In this document: positions 1 through 9,869 of the stretch, piece by piece
Numbering within the stretch: the first letter of the stretch is position 1
How the letters are laid out: each line of letters begins with the position of its first letter
Assembly (NCBI RefSeq): GCF_030547005.1
Contig: NZ_JAUOPN010000019.1
Location: 1-64,000, forward strand
Reading direction: 5' to 3'
Origin: Maribacter sp. 1_MG-2023
GTDB taxonomy: Bacteria > Bacteroidota > Bacteroidia > Flavobacteriales > Flavobacteriaceae
DNA length: 64,000 nucleotides
Made by a program: the position numbers and the translations under genes
Notes under the pieces: generated by a model
Database searches by the model: none
What the model was told of the DNA's origin: nothing
Seen by the model: the letters and a program-made list of their open reading frames with translations, nothing else

Positions 1-343
1 GGTGTAAAGGTGTATTCCGTGGTCTGCGTATTATCAAGTGCCGGTGACCATGTTCCTTCTATCCCATTAGTGGAAGTCGTTGGAAGTGCGGCTAATGTTT
101 CGCCCTCACATATTGCAGCGACAGGGTCGAAGGTCGGAACTACTTTATCCCCGACCTCAATGGTCAAGCTAGTCGTTTCGGCACACTCGCCATCCACCGG
201 TGTAAAGGTGTATTCCGTGGTCTGTGTATTATCAAGTGCAGGTGACCATGTTCCTTCTATCCCATTAGTGGAAGTAGTAGGAAGTGCCGCCAATACTTCG
301 CCCTCACATATCGCTGCTATCGCATCGAATGTTGGGCTAACTG
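1..343 (-). repeat. 198-bp tandem coding repeat (66-residue Ig-like units)
   Basis: The sequence starting at base 1 recurs at base 199 in the same phase, a period of 198 bp or exactly 66 codons. Over the first 77 bases the two copies differ at only two positions (27 and 42). Similarity fades after about 145 bases of each copy. The copies lie inside the adhesin gene and the array probably continues past the window edge. Confidence 0.9.
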
Positions 344-1478
344 ATTCTGTTATATTTATTACAATTGTTGCAGAAGGTCTACAATTAGCATCTGTTAAAT
401 CCGAATCATTAGTATCTAGAATGGCATAAGCATAATATGTACCAGGATCTAAATTAGAAATACCTTCAGTAGAAGTAGCTGTACCCCCAGTTGGAGAAAC
501 TATTGCTCCTATCTGCGTACCACCTACATAAGGATTAGATTGTTGACTGGTGAAATATACGAACCTAATATCTATATTATCAACATTTGAATTAACGGAT
601 AATATTTGTCCTTGTTCATCTTCACAAGTTGTTATATCTAGAGATTCATCAGATAATGTGGGACAGATAAAGCAAATAGGTGTTGTTATACTGGTTGAAG
701 TTGTACAACCTTCGGCATCGGTGACGGTAACATTATAAGTAGTTTCATTATCTAAGTCAACTAAGTCTTCGGACATTGCATTAAATTCACCAGGTCCTGA
801 CCAAGAATAAGATAAAGGTGCTGCTCCCCCACTTACAACTAAATCTACATCGCTTAAATTATTAGAATTACATGATGCCGTAGCTACTGCATTTAAAGGG
901 GGAACAATATTAATAACTGGGTTTGCATAACAGTATTTACCATTCGGATTATTTTGAGGTGTAACAGGACTTTCCCCATTTGCAGCTGTCCAAACTAAAA
1001 GAATATTATCAAGAACTAATTGACTTCCACATGTAAAGGTAACTTCACCATAATCCAATACTTGTTGATTACCTGACTGTTCACTGTTCTTAAGAACTGG
1101 ACCAGATGACCTAGCAATTTTACAAACTGCCACCGAACCATCTGGTCGTGTTTCGGTTAAATCTGCAAAAACACCAAGGAATCTATCGCCACTATTTGTA
1201 TTGTGATTAATGGAAATGGAAAAATTAGCAGTTATTTCATCACCAGATATACAACTATTACATACTTCGCCAGTATCGAGGAATGCCCCAACAATTTGAA
1301 TATCATTCGCTGGACATTGGCCAGGAGTGTATTCCGAATTTAATCTCAAATCTTGTTGATCAAAAGGGTCTGGGTCTTGTGGGCAAAATGATTGCGCCAC
1401 AGCACTAAGAGATGTAAAAAGTAAAAAAGTAAAAAAAAGTAAAGTTTTTCTAAATGAAAAAAAAGTAAAGTTCCCCAT
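1..1478 (-). CDS. Repeat-containing secreted adhesin, SprB/gliding-associated type (3' end outside window)
   Basis: The minus-strand frame opens at ATG 1478 and stays open to base 1, so at least 492 codons are present and the C-terminus lies beyond the window. A signal peptide is clear: basic start (SFRKT), a Phe/Leu-rich core, and a likely cut after SLSAVA before QSFCPQD. A Cys-containing N-terminal domain (about residues 30-200) is followed by PKD/SprB-like segments such as SYSWSGPGEF and YNVTVTDAEGC. The part nearest the window edge is made of 66-residue Ig-like units beginning PTFDAIAAICEGE and containing GTWSPALDNTQTTEYTFTP. Flavobacterial proteins of this kind are usually very large, end in a type IX secretion sorting domain and act on the surface in gliding or adhesion. 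The sorting domain cannot be seen here, so that role is inferred. The gene stands alone downstream of yidC and its terminator. Confidence 0.85.
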   Translation of the reverse strand, partial: MGNFTFFSFRKTLLFFTFLLFTSLSAVAQSFCPQDPDPFDQQDLRLNSEYTPGQCPANDIQIVGAFLDTGEVCNSCISGDEITANFSISINHNTNSGDRFLGVFADLTETRPDGSVAVCKIARSSGPVLKNSEQSGNQQVLDYGEVTFTCGSQLVLDNILLVWTAANGESPVTPQNNPNGKYCYANPVINIVPPLNAVATASCNSNNLSDVDLVVSGGAAPLSYSWSGPGEFNAMSEDLVDLDNETTYNVTVTDAEGCTTSTSITTPICFICPTLSDESLDITTCEDEQGQILSVNSNVDNIDIRFVYFTSQQSNPYVGGTQIGAIVSPTGGTATSTEGISNLDPGTYYAYAILDTNDSDLTDANCRPSATIVINITESVSPTFDAIAAICEGEVLAALPTTSTNGIEGTWSPALDNTQTTEYTFTPVDGECAETTSLTIEVGDKVVPTFDPVAAICEGETLAALPTTSTNGIEGTWSPALDNTQTTEYTFT

Positions 1479-1835
1479 GGTATAGTATTTATTGATTTAA
1501 ATACCATATCATAAAAGATTTCGATGTTATAAATAAGATGTGGGGTTCTTAATTATATAAGCATCTTTCAACAATAAGAAATATATGAACGTGGTCGATA
1601 AAAAGATTTTATTTAATTTTTCATCAGAAGGATTGTATTAAAACTGAAAAATTAACCAATGACCCTTACTTTCTTATTTTCAAAACATCATATCAATATC
1701 TTAATTTTTTAACATTATTTTAAATAAAACATAATTTATTCGATAAAATACACAGATAATCCACAAAAAACAGAAAAGCCCTTTCAATTTTGAAAGGGCT
1801 TTTCTGTTTATACTTTATAAGTAAAAGAAGTTTTA
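1479..1835. other. Intergenic region between adhesin gene and yidC
   Basis: About 360 AT-rich bases with no convincing ORF. It holds the yidC terminator (1771-1806) and should hold the adhesin promoter, but no clean TTG-N17-TAnnTTTG match was found. A 7-bp inverted repeat (1477-1483 with 1501-1507) spans the adhesin start codon. Confidence 0.6.
1771..1806 (-). terminator. Intrinsic terminator after yidC
   Basis: A perfect 16-bp stem (1771-1786 with 1791-1806) with a 4-base loop lies 30 bases past the yidC stop. The core is AAAGCCCTTTCA with its complement, and an A-rich plus-strand flank gives a T-rich tail on the minus strand. Confidence 0.9.
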
Positions 1836-3689
1836 TTATTTTTTCTTCTGTGTTTCTGCTTGTTCCATCATCTCACGCATCTTCTTTTGAAACTTGTTCT
1901 CTTTCTTCGGTTTCTTCTTGTTCTCTTGTATCTGGGCATGAATTTTATCATTATCGAGAATAACATTCTTAATGACCAACATGATACCTATTGTAATGGT
2001 ATTAGAAACAAAGTAATACAAACTCAATCCACTCGCATAGTTATTGAAGAAGATCAACATCATGAAAGGCATTAGGTACATGATAAACTTCATGTTCGGC
2101 ATACCTGGTTGTGTTGGCATGTTCTGACCTGTTGTCATCATCATGTAAAAGAATATAGCGATAGATGCTAATATTGGAAACAAACTAACGTGGTCACCAT
2201 AGAAAGGAATAGAGAATCCTTCTGGGAATTGATAAACCGTATCAAAAGAAGAAAGGTCATCTGCCCATAAAAATGATTTCTGACGTAGCGCAAATGATGT
2301 TGGGAAAAACATAAAAAGTGCATAGAAAATAGGCATTTGTATTACCGCAGGTATACAACCACTCATGGGGCTTACCCCTGCCTTACCATACAGTTTCATG
2401 GTTTCTTGCTGCTTTTTCATCGCATTGTCTTTGTACTTCTCCCCTAGCTCTGTGATCTCTGGCTTTAACACCTTCATTTTAGCTTGAGATAAATACGACT
2501 TATACGTTACAGGTGACATTGCCAAACGAACTAATATTGTCATAATTATAATCGCTATACCGTAAGGAAAATAACTACTAATCAATCCGTAAAAAGGTGT
2601 AAACACATAACGGTTGATCCAACCGAAAATACCCCATCCAAAAGGAATAGAATCTACCAGGCCTAAATCTTCATATTTAGATAAAGTATCAACATCTGTA
2701 GGACCAAAATACCAGTGTAAATCTTTAGATATTTCTCCACCTTCCAATTCTACTGGTAAAGCAGATGCATATTCTTTAGTAAAACCAAAAGTTCTACTTT
2801 CCTCTTCTACTAAATTAACAGAAGTAAGATCACCACCTTTAAAAGGCTCATCTGCTGCTAGAATACTACTAAAAAAATGTTGTCTGTATGAAATCCATTT
2901 TATATCTTCTTCAGTTTCCTCGTCATCACTTCCTTCAGAAAGCTTACTTATTTTACCATCTTCATGATTATAAGTTAAACGCGTATACCTGTTCTCGTAC
3001 TCTATACTTTTTGAGTGGCGTATCCCTTTTAATTTCCAATCTAAGGTTACTGGCTTACTTGTGCTAATAACATTATCCAAACCTTTTGACTTGATCGTAA
3101 AATCTACCAAATAATCGTTCGGTTTAATAACATATCTATATTCAAGATATTGATTACTAGATATCTTTGCTTTCAATGATAATACCTTATTACCATTGTC
3201 TTCTGTCATTGTAGGCTCAAAATATAAATCTTGAGTATTCAACACTCTATTATCAGATGTAGAGAAATCTAAACCAAAAGAGGCATTACCATCTTTTACC
3301 AAATACACTGGTACAGAATCATAAGTAACGAATTGTTTCATTTTCGCCTCTACTATCTGTCCACCTTTATTGCTGATTCTTAATAAAAGAACACCATTCT
3401 CTAATGTAGTAATATCATTAGAAGGTTTTGTAAAACCAAATGCACCAAGTTTACCTTGGTAATTGGCAACTGCAGTTGAATCTTGTAAATCTAACTGAGG
3501 TACATCATTAATAACAGTTTCTGTTTCTGAATTTTCTGATGCCTTCGCAGCCTCTACTTGTTCTTGCTTTGCCTTTTCTGCCTCTAACTCTTCTGGAGTT
3601 GGTTGATTTTGGTAAAACATGAAGATCAGTATTCCAAAAATAAGCACGAAGCCAATTATGGATTGTACATCAAATTTCTTTTCTTCCAT
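1836..3689 (-). CDS. yidC: Membrane protein insertase YidC
   Basis: YidC/Oxa1-type insertase that inserts and folds inner-membrane proteins with or without SecYEG. The 617 residues show the Gram-negative plan: an N-terminal membrane segment (about 10-28), a long periplasmic beta-domain (about 30-350) and five C-terminal membrane segments. The segment IIIMTILVRLAMSP carries the conserved groove arginine and is followed by the amphipathic QAKMKVLKPEI stretch. The segments GCIPAVIQMPIFYALF and LMPFMMLIFFNNYASGLSLY are typical. The C-terminus is a Lys-rich tail, as in YidC forms that contact ribosomes. It lies 69 bases downstream of pyrG, the usual Flavobacteriaceae order, and ends at a strong terminator. 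Length is normal. Confidence 0.97.
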   Translation of the reverse strand: MEEKKFDVQSIIGFVLIFGILIFMFYQNQPTPEELEAEKAKQEQVEAAKASENSETETVINDVPQLDLQDSTAVANYQGKLGAFGFTKPSNDITTLENGVLLLRISNKGGQIVEAKMKQFVTYDSVPVYLVKDGNASFGLDFSTSDNRVLNTQDLYFEPTMTEDNGNKVLSLKAKISSNQYLEYRYVIKPNDYLVDFTIKSKGLDNVISTSKPVTLDWKLKGIRHSKSIEYENRYTRLTYNHEDGKISKLSEGSDDEETEEDIKWISYRQHFFSSILAADEPFKGGDLTSVNLVEEESRTFGFTKEYASALPVELEGGEISKDLHWYFGPTDVDTLSKYEDLGLVDSIPFGWGIFGWINRYVFTPFYGLISSYFPYGIAIIIMTILVRLAMSPVTYKSYLSQAKMKVLKPEITELGEKYKDNAMKKQQETMKLYGKAGVSPMSGCIPAVIQMPIFYALFMFFPTSFALRQKSFLWADDLSSFDTVYQFPEGFSIPFYGDHVSLFPILASIAIFFYMMMTTGQNMPTQPGMPNMKFIMYLMPFMMLIFFNNYASGLSLYYFVSNTITIGIMLVIKNVILDNDKIHAQIQENKKKPKKENKFQKKMREMMEQAETQKKK

Positions 3690-3734
3690 GTGGTATTTCT
3701 AATTAATTGGGAATATTTTGAATTTTTAAGAAAG

Positions 3735-3742
3735 CAAATATA
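3735..3742 (-). promoter_or_regulatory. Candidate -7 element upstream of yidC
   Basis: Minus strand reads TATATTTG, matching TAnnTTTG, inside the 69-base pyrG-yidC gap. A TTG lies 23 bases further upstream, a long spacer. yidC may therefore have its own promoter as well as readthrough from pyrG. Confidence 0.3.
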
Positions 3743-3758
3743 TGTCCAAATATGGGGT

Positions 3759-5411
<1,653 letters not shown>

Positions 5412-5421
5412 TTACGGGACA

Positions 5422-5429
5422 CAAAGTTA
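5422..5429 (-). promoter_or_regulatory. Candidate pyrG promoter, -7 element
   Basis: Minus strand reads TAACTTTG, a match to TAnnTTTG, 25 bases before the pyrG ATG in a 50-base gap. No good TTG -33 box was found at the expected distance. Confidence 0.4.
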
Positions 5430-5446
5430 CAAATTGAGGTTAGAAC

Positions 5447-5689
5447 TTAACGGGTTTCTTTAGGAAAATGTTTTTGTATTTTTCGAATTATCGATTCTAA
5501 GCCGTTTGTTTTGATTTCTAACATAGAACGCAATAAATCTCCCAATTTACCATCAGGAAATCCTTTTTGATTAAACCATACCAAATATGGCTCTGGTAAA
5601 TCGATTAGATACTTACCCTTATACTTACCAAATGGCATTCGGTAATGCGCCAATTCTATTAACTTCCCCTTATCTGGATTAATTTCCAT
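5447..5689 (-). CDS. DUF3820 family protein
   Basis: Small 80-residue protein with the DUF3820 signature: MPFGKYKGK at 18-26, then LPEPYLVWF and a C-terminal helix. The family is sometimes labelled putative quorum-sensing-regulated virulence factor, but its biochemical role is not established. The same FGKxKGK...YxxW signature forms the C-terminal domain of the exonuclease at 35447-36223, which hints at a nucleic-acid-related role (inference). It is divergent from the isomerase-like gene at 5738 (48-base gap) and lies upstream of pyrG. Confidence 0.85.
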   Translation of the reverse strand: MEINPDKGKLIELAHYRMPFGKYKGKYLIDLPEPYLVWFNQKGFPDGKLGDLLRSMLEIKTNGLESIIRKIQKHFPKETR

Positions 5690-5737
5690 TTTTAAATGTA
5701 AAAAAATTATCTTTAAGAATTCAACAAATCAAACAAC

Positions 5738-6607
5738 ATGAAAAGAAGAAATTTTATTGAAACCTCAGCGGCTGCCTCTGTCGGATTCTTAACTACTTCA
5801 GCAGCAACGGCAAGCGATAAAAACCTTGAAACTGATGCTAAATTAAAGTACAATATTAACCATAGTGTTTGTTATTGGTGCTATGGAAGCATCCCTTTTG
5901 AAGATTTTCTTAAAAATTTAGTAGAATTAGATATTAGATCAATTGATTTAGTAGGACCAGATGAATTTCCACTTCTTAAGAAATACAATATTCACGCTTC
6001 TATGTGCTGGGGTGCAGGTATGGGTATAGAAAAAGGTTTTAATGATATTTCTTTACACGAAGAGTTAATTGCCGATTACGAGCGCGTAATACCATTAGTG
6101 GCAGAAGCAGGTTATACTAACTTAATCTGTTTTAGCGGAAATAGAAACGGAATGAACGATTTAGTCGGATTACGAAATTGCGCCTTAGGTTTAAAAAAAC
6201 TTATGCCTTTGGCTGAAAAGCACGGCGTAGTTTTACAGATGGAACTTCTTAATAGTAAGGTAAATCATAAAGATTATATGTGCGACACCTCTGAATGGGG
6301 CGTATCTCTTTGCCAAGCAATAGGTTCTGAACATTTTAAATTGCTTTATGATATTTATCACATGCAAATTATGGAAGGTGATATCATTAGAAATATTGAA
6401 GATTACCACCAGTATTACGGACACTACCATACTGGCGGAAACCCAGGTAGGCACGAGATAGATGAAACTCAAGAAATTTTCTACCCTGCAGTTATGAAGG
6501 CTATTCTAAAAACCGGATATACGGGACACGTAGCGCAAGAATTCGTACCCAGCTGGGATGATAAAATTGCTGCACTAAAACAAGGCGTTACTATTTGTGA
6601 TGTGTAA
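5738..6607 (+). CDS. Hydroxypyruvate isomerase-like TIM-barrel protein with Tat-type leader
   Basis: The 289 residues start MKRRNFIETSAAASVGF, a twin-arginine-like leader, so export to the periplasm is likely. The rest is an AP-endonuclease/xylose-isomerase type TIM barrel related to hydroxypyruvate isomerase. Visible motifs are a strand at SIDLVGPDEF, metal-ligand candidates in VVLQMELLNSKVNH and LLYDIYHMQIMEGD, and the late GHYHTGGNPGRHE and GHVAQEFVP segments. The substrate is unknown; sugar or keto-acid isomerisation is inferred from the fold. It is a single gene, divergent from DUF3820 and ending at a bidirectional terminator. Confidence 0.85.
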   Translation: MKRRNFIETSAAASVGFLTTSAATASDKNLETDAKLKYNINHSVCYWCYGSIPFEDFLKNLVELDIRSIDLVGPDEFPLLKKYNIHASMCWGAGMGIEKGFNDISLHEELIADYERVIPLVAEAGYTNLICFSGNRNGMNDLVGLRNCALGLKKLMPLAEKHGVVLQMELLNSKVNHKDYMCDTSEWGVSLCQAIGSEHFKLLYDIYHMQIMEGDIIRNIEDYHQYYGHYHTGGNPGRHEIDETQEIFYPAVMKAILKTGYTGHVAQEFVPSWDDKIAALKQGVTICDV

Positions 6608-6673
6608 TTTTAACAAGAACTTTTCTTAATTCTAAAACATCAATTTGAGTGCAGTCTAAATACTCGAATCAAT

Positions 6674-6704
6674 AAAAAAGCACTTCTTAGAGAAGTGCTT
6701 TTTT
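6674..6704. terminator. Bidirectional terminator between convergent genes
   Basis: A perfect 14-bp stem (6674-6687 with 6691-6704), loop TAG, core GCACTTCT, with six A before and six T after. It serves both the isomerase gene (plus) and the zincin gene at 6726 (minus). Confidence 0.92.
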
Positions 6705-6725
6705 ATTACCGAAAAATTTTAAGTC

Positions 6726-7259
6726 TTATTGTTTTAAAACATGTTCAATTTCTTTAACCCATCTTTCTTGAACGGGCAAATTTCTTGAGTAATTGGTTTC
6801 TGAATCGTACTTATTTTGAAAATCGTTCAGTTGGCGAATGGTAGCTTTATAGATATTACGAATCTCTTCTTTTACATTCTTAGTAAATTTTGTCCCTGCC
6901 AATTGCTTTCGCAATTTTCGTGCATAGAGCTCGGTAATATCAAAATGTAATTGCTCATGTAACAAGGTATCATCATTACATAGCTTAGGTTTGTACCACG
7001 ACTTCGTCGGATAGAAATAGGCGAATACCTTATAATCTACCTGTAATTCGTTATTCTCGTAAAAAGTGGAAAAGCGATACGTAATACCACTTGCCGTAGT
7101 TGCCGCTGCTCTTGAAGTTATGGGAGCAGCACCTTTAAAATCACTCCAAGTAAATCTAAAATTAGGTTCCCAAGACACTACTTCTTGACTCTGAACATTA
7201 GAAATGGTCAGTAGTGCAAATAGAAATAATATTAAATGTGCCTTTTTTATAAGTCCCAA
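6726..7259 (-). CDS. DUF922-type secreted zincin-like protein
   Basis: 177 residues with a signal peptide (hydrophobic LILFLFALLTIS, likely cut before QEVVSW). The motif HEQLHFDITE at 101-110 fits the zincin HExxH pattern, with Glu110 a possible third ligand. This is the pattern of DUF922 (Zn-dependent protease-like), whose members are largely uncharacterised. The only start that keeps the signal peptide is a TTG at 7259, overlapping the end of the OsmC gene by 13 bases, so translation is probably coupled. It is the last gene of the guaA operon and ends at the shared terminator at 6674. Confidence 0.75.
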   Translation of the reverse strand: MGLIKKAHLILFLFALLTISNVQSQEVVSWEPNFRFTWSDFKGAAPITSRAAATTASGITYRFSTFYENNELQVDYKVFAYFYPTKSWYKPKLCNDDTLLHEQLHFDITELYARKLRKQLAGTKFTKNVKEEIRNIYKATIRQLNDFQNKYDSETNYSRNLPVQERWVKEIEHVLKQ

Positions 7260-7651
7260 TTAAAAGTGATTACTTTCTCTATATCTGGATGTAAACTATA
7301 GTGCACAGGGCAAGTATTTGCCGTATGCACTAAAATCTTTCTATTCTTATCTGAAATATCTTTTGGCAAATGAACTTCTACTTCTATTTTAGATATTCTT
7401 CTAGGTGAAGCAGCCATGTGCTTGGTAACAGATGCCGTAGTACCTTTTAAGTCTACTTCTAACCCGTTTGCCTTAATACCCATCATTGTTAACATACAAC
7501 TAGCCAAACCTGTAGCAACAGTATCTGTCGGTGAAAATGCCTGACCTAAACCATTATTATCTACCGGTGCATCTGTAACGAAAGAATCATTCGATTTTAA
7601 ATGAACACATTTAGTTCTTAAATCTCCGTTGTAGGTTACTTTTGATGTCAT
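7247..7651 (-). CDS. OsmC family peroxide-reducing protein
   Basis: OsmC/Ohr-fold protein of 134 residues. These cytosolic proteins reduce organic hydroperoxides through two cysteines. The pair is seen at Cys52 in GLASCMLTMMG and Cys114 in NTCPVHYSLHPDIE, both in the family positions. The spacing and the short N-terminus fit the YhfA/OsmC branch rather than Ohr. The start overlaps nothing: the ATG at 7651 directly abuts the stop of the LysM gene at 7652. Operon position is guaA, LysM/PBP1, OsmC, DUF922. Confidence 0.92.
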   Translation of the reverse strand: MTSKVTYNGDLRTKCVHLKSNDSFVTDAPVDNNGLGQAFSPTDTVATGLASCMLTMMGIKANGLEVDLKGTTASVTKHMAASPRRISKIEVEVHLPKDISDKNRKILVHTANTCPVHYSLHPDIEKVITFNWDL

Positions 7652-9868
7652 TTACTCTATTGTTTTAATTCTTAAATCATCCATCATCATAATGTACGAA
7701 GATTGATTATAATACCCTGCAACACCTTTTCTCTGGTAATTGAATTTATTACCGTTGTATTGAGTTTCACCGATAAATCTAGACACATCAATTAAACTGT
7801 TATTGTAAGCTAATTTCAACAAGAGGTCATAAGTAAGATCGAAACCTCTAACAGCATATTTATCTGGATCATCACCAAAACGTTTTCTGTAACGTTCAAC
7901 AAATGAATTGTTTTTCACTGGACGATTTACCGAAGGATACGTAAACTTCAAATTCGATAAATGCGTATTTGAAATAACGTCATTTTCAAAAGCAGAATTC
8001 ATATCTGTTGTAAACATGCGAACATTAACCTTGTCTTTACCTAATACAGGATCAAAAGCTGTATTATTGAATGAATTCAAAATAGATACCACACTGGCAA
8101 TCAACTTATAATTATCAGATTCTACAAATACCCAATTCGAAACTTCATCTGAAAGTAGTGTTTGTAATTTATCTCTATTAATACCTATATTCTTCTCTTC
8201 TTCCTTTACTACAACTACTTTCGCCGTTGGAAATCGTTTTATAATAGCCTCTTTCTCCTTTTTATTATCCTCGTCTGCGATAATCAGAAGTGTCTCATCT
8301 TTATGGCTGGCTTCTACATAATCTAACATATGTTTCCACAATACTTCTTCTTCTGTATAAGAGAAGAAAACGTTATCTAAACTAATATCGCTCTTAGCAT
8401 TTACCGGCGCCAACACTGGTACATTAAATTTAGATGCTTGCACAGCGGTTTCTTTAAGGGATGGCGCATCTAAAGGCCCGAAAACAGCACTATAATTACC
8501 TAACTGTTCCGCTTGCAGAATCTGCTTTGTTTTCGCTAAATCTAATTGATTATCAAAAGTCTTTATATCAATTGATACTCCCAATGATTTCATCGAGTCA
8601 ATAGCTACCAAAGCACCCGAATACAGACCTAAGCTAACGGTCATATCTCTTCGCGCATTAATAGTTTTTTCTGAACTCTCCTTATTTTCTAAATTAACCT
8701 TATCCAACCTAAATGGTAATAAGAACAATATTTTTGGCGTAACACCAACATTTATACTATCTAATAAATTTACTTTATCTAGAACTAGAGCATTTCTCAC
8801 CTCAAAATCACCAACTTTATCTTTTGGTAGTTTTAAAACCATACCTGCTTTTAGTCCGTCTTTCAAATCAGGATTCAAAGCAACCAATTCTGCCCAAGTC
8901 ATTCCGAATTTTCTAGTTAATCGAAACTCATTTTGCTTTGGTTTAACCTCATAAAAAATATAGTTATCTGTATTTATTTCTCCTGTTTCAATTTTCTGTT
9001 CAGGAATACGAATAACCATACCTTCTTTTAATCCGCCACGTTCTGTAATTTCAGGATTTAAGCGAACAATCTCGTCTGACTTTACACCAAATTCTTTTTC
9101 TAAACGATAGAAATTCATTTTGGCAGGTACCGTATACGAAGTATATAATTGTGTTACCTGATTTTTAACTGTGCTACCTGCAATTTTAGGCATCAACAAT
9201 TCATATCCTTCAGATAAATAATTATTAGCTGTAGATAACCCTGGGTTTAGTTCTAGCATTCTTTCAATGGTAATACCATATTTATGAGCTATACTCCACC
9301 TTGTTTCTTTTGCCGCAACAATGTACTTTTCTAAATCATCTTGATTACCAACTACTTCTTCAACTTTAGGAGCACGATACTTCGGAATACGCAAATCCAT
9401 CTTCTTCTGAAGTGGTGAGGCATACAACTTCGGATTGTATTTTTTTAGCTCATCTTCAGTAATATTATACATCTGAGTAATGCCAAAAATTGTTTCCTTT
9501 TTCTTGACACGGTGCTCGGTATAACCAATAGGCTCTCTTGCCTTTACCGAATCTTGAACTACTCTATTGCTTACTTTTGTTGTTACCGTACTAGAAGTGG
9601 GTGTATTAGAAGTCGGCGCACTTGTTTGCTCAACTATCTTTTTACCAGGCACTACCAATATCGTATTCGACCTCAGTTTCTGACCTTCCTTAATTTCCTT
9701 ATTATACTGTAATATACTTGCAGGTGAAACTCCGTACATTTTAGAAATGCTTTCTAAAGTTTCTCCTGATCTTACTTGATGGGTATTGAATTTTTGTGCC
9801 ATTGCCGTGCAAGACACTAATAAACAAAATGACCCAATTAAGTAAATTTGATTAAACATGTATTTCAT
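7652..9868 (-). CDS. Five-LysM protein with a periplasmic-binding (PBP1) domain
   Basis: 738 residues. A signal sequence (LIGSFCLLVSC, possibly a lipobox with Cys20, or cut after TAMA) is followed by five LysM modules at about 30-74, 119-162, 182-226, 245-288 and 306-348. The last ~360 residues resemble type 1 periplasmic-binding proteins of amino-acid ABC transporters (for example ILFLLPFRLDK, then SAVFGPLDAPSLKE and DEVSNWVFVES). The LysM modules should bind peptidoglycan or related glycans in the envelope. The binding domain has no transporter partner nearby, so it may be a sensor or scaffold. The architecture next to guaA recurs in Flavobacteriaceae. The gene starts one base after the guaA stop. 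Confidence 0.85.
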   Translation of the reverse strand: MKYMFNQIYLIGSFCLLVSCTAMAQKFNTHQVRSGETLESISKMYGVSPASILQYNKEIKEGQKLRSNTILVVPGKKIVEQTSAPTSNTPTSSTVTTKVSNRVVQDSVKAREPIGYTEHRVKKKETIFGITQMYNITEDELKKYNPKLYASPLQKKMDLRIPKYRAPKVEEVVGNQDDLEKYIVAAKETRWSIAHKYGITIERMLELNPGLSTANNYLSEGYELLMPKIAGSTVKNQVTQLYTSYTVPAKMNFYRLEKEFGVKSDEIVRLNPEITERGGLKEGMVIRIPEQKIETGEINTDNYIFYEVKPKQNEFRLTRKFGMTWAELVALNPDLKDGLKAGMVLKLPKDKVGDFEVRNALVLDKVNLLDSINVGVTPKILFLLPFRLDKVNLENKESSEKTINARRDMTVSLGLYSGALVAIDSMKSLGVSIDIKTFDNQLDLAKTKQILQAEQLGNYSAVFGPLDAPSLKETAVQASKFNVPVLAPVNAKSDISLDNVFFSYTEEEVLWKHMLDYVEASHKDETLLIIADEDNKKEKEAIIKRFPTAKVVVVKEEEKNIGINRDKLQTLLSDEVSNWVFVESDNYKLIASVVSILNSFNNTAFDPVLGKDKVNVRMFTTDMNSAFENDVISNTHLSNLKFTYPSVNRPVKNNSFVERYRKRFGDDPDKYAVRGFDLTYDLLLKLAYNNSLIDVSRFIGETQYNGNKFNYQRKGVAGYYNQSSYIMMMDDLRIKTIE

Positions 9869-9869
9869 A

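Noticed and set aside
10-429. Open frame of 139 codons on the plus strand
   Set aside because: It is antisense to the repeat region of the adhesin gene, whose own frame has a signal peptide and runs through the whole 1-1478 stretch.
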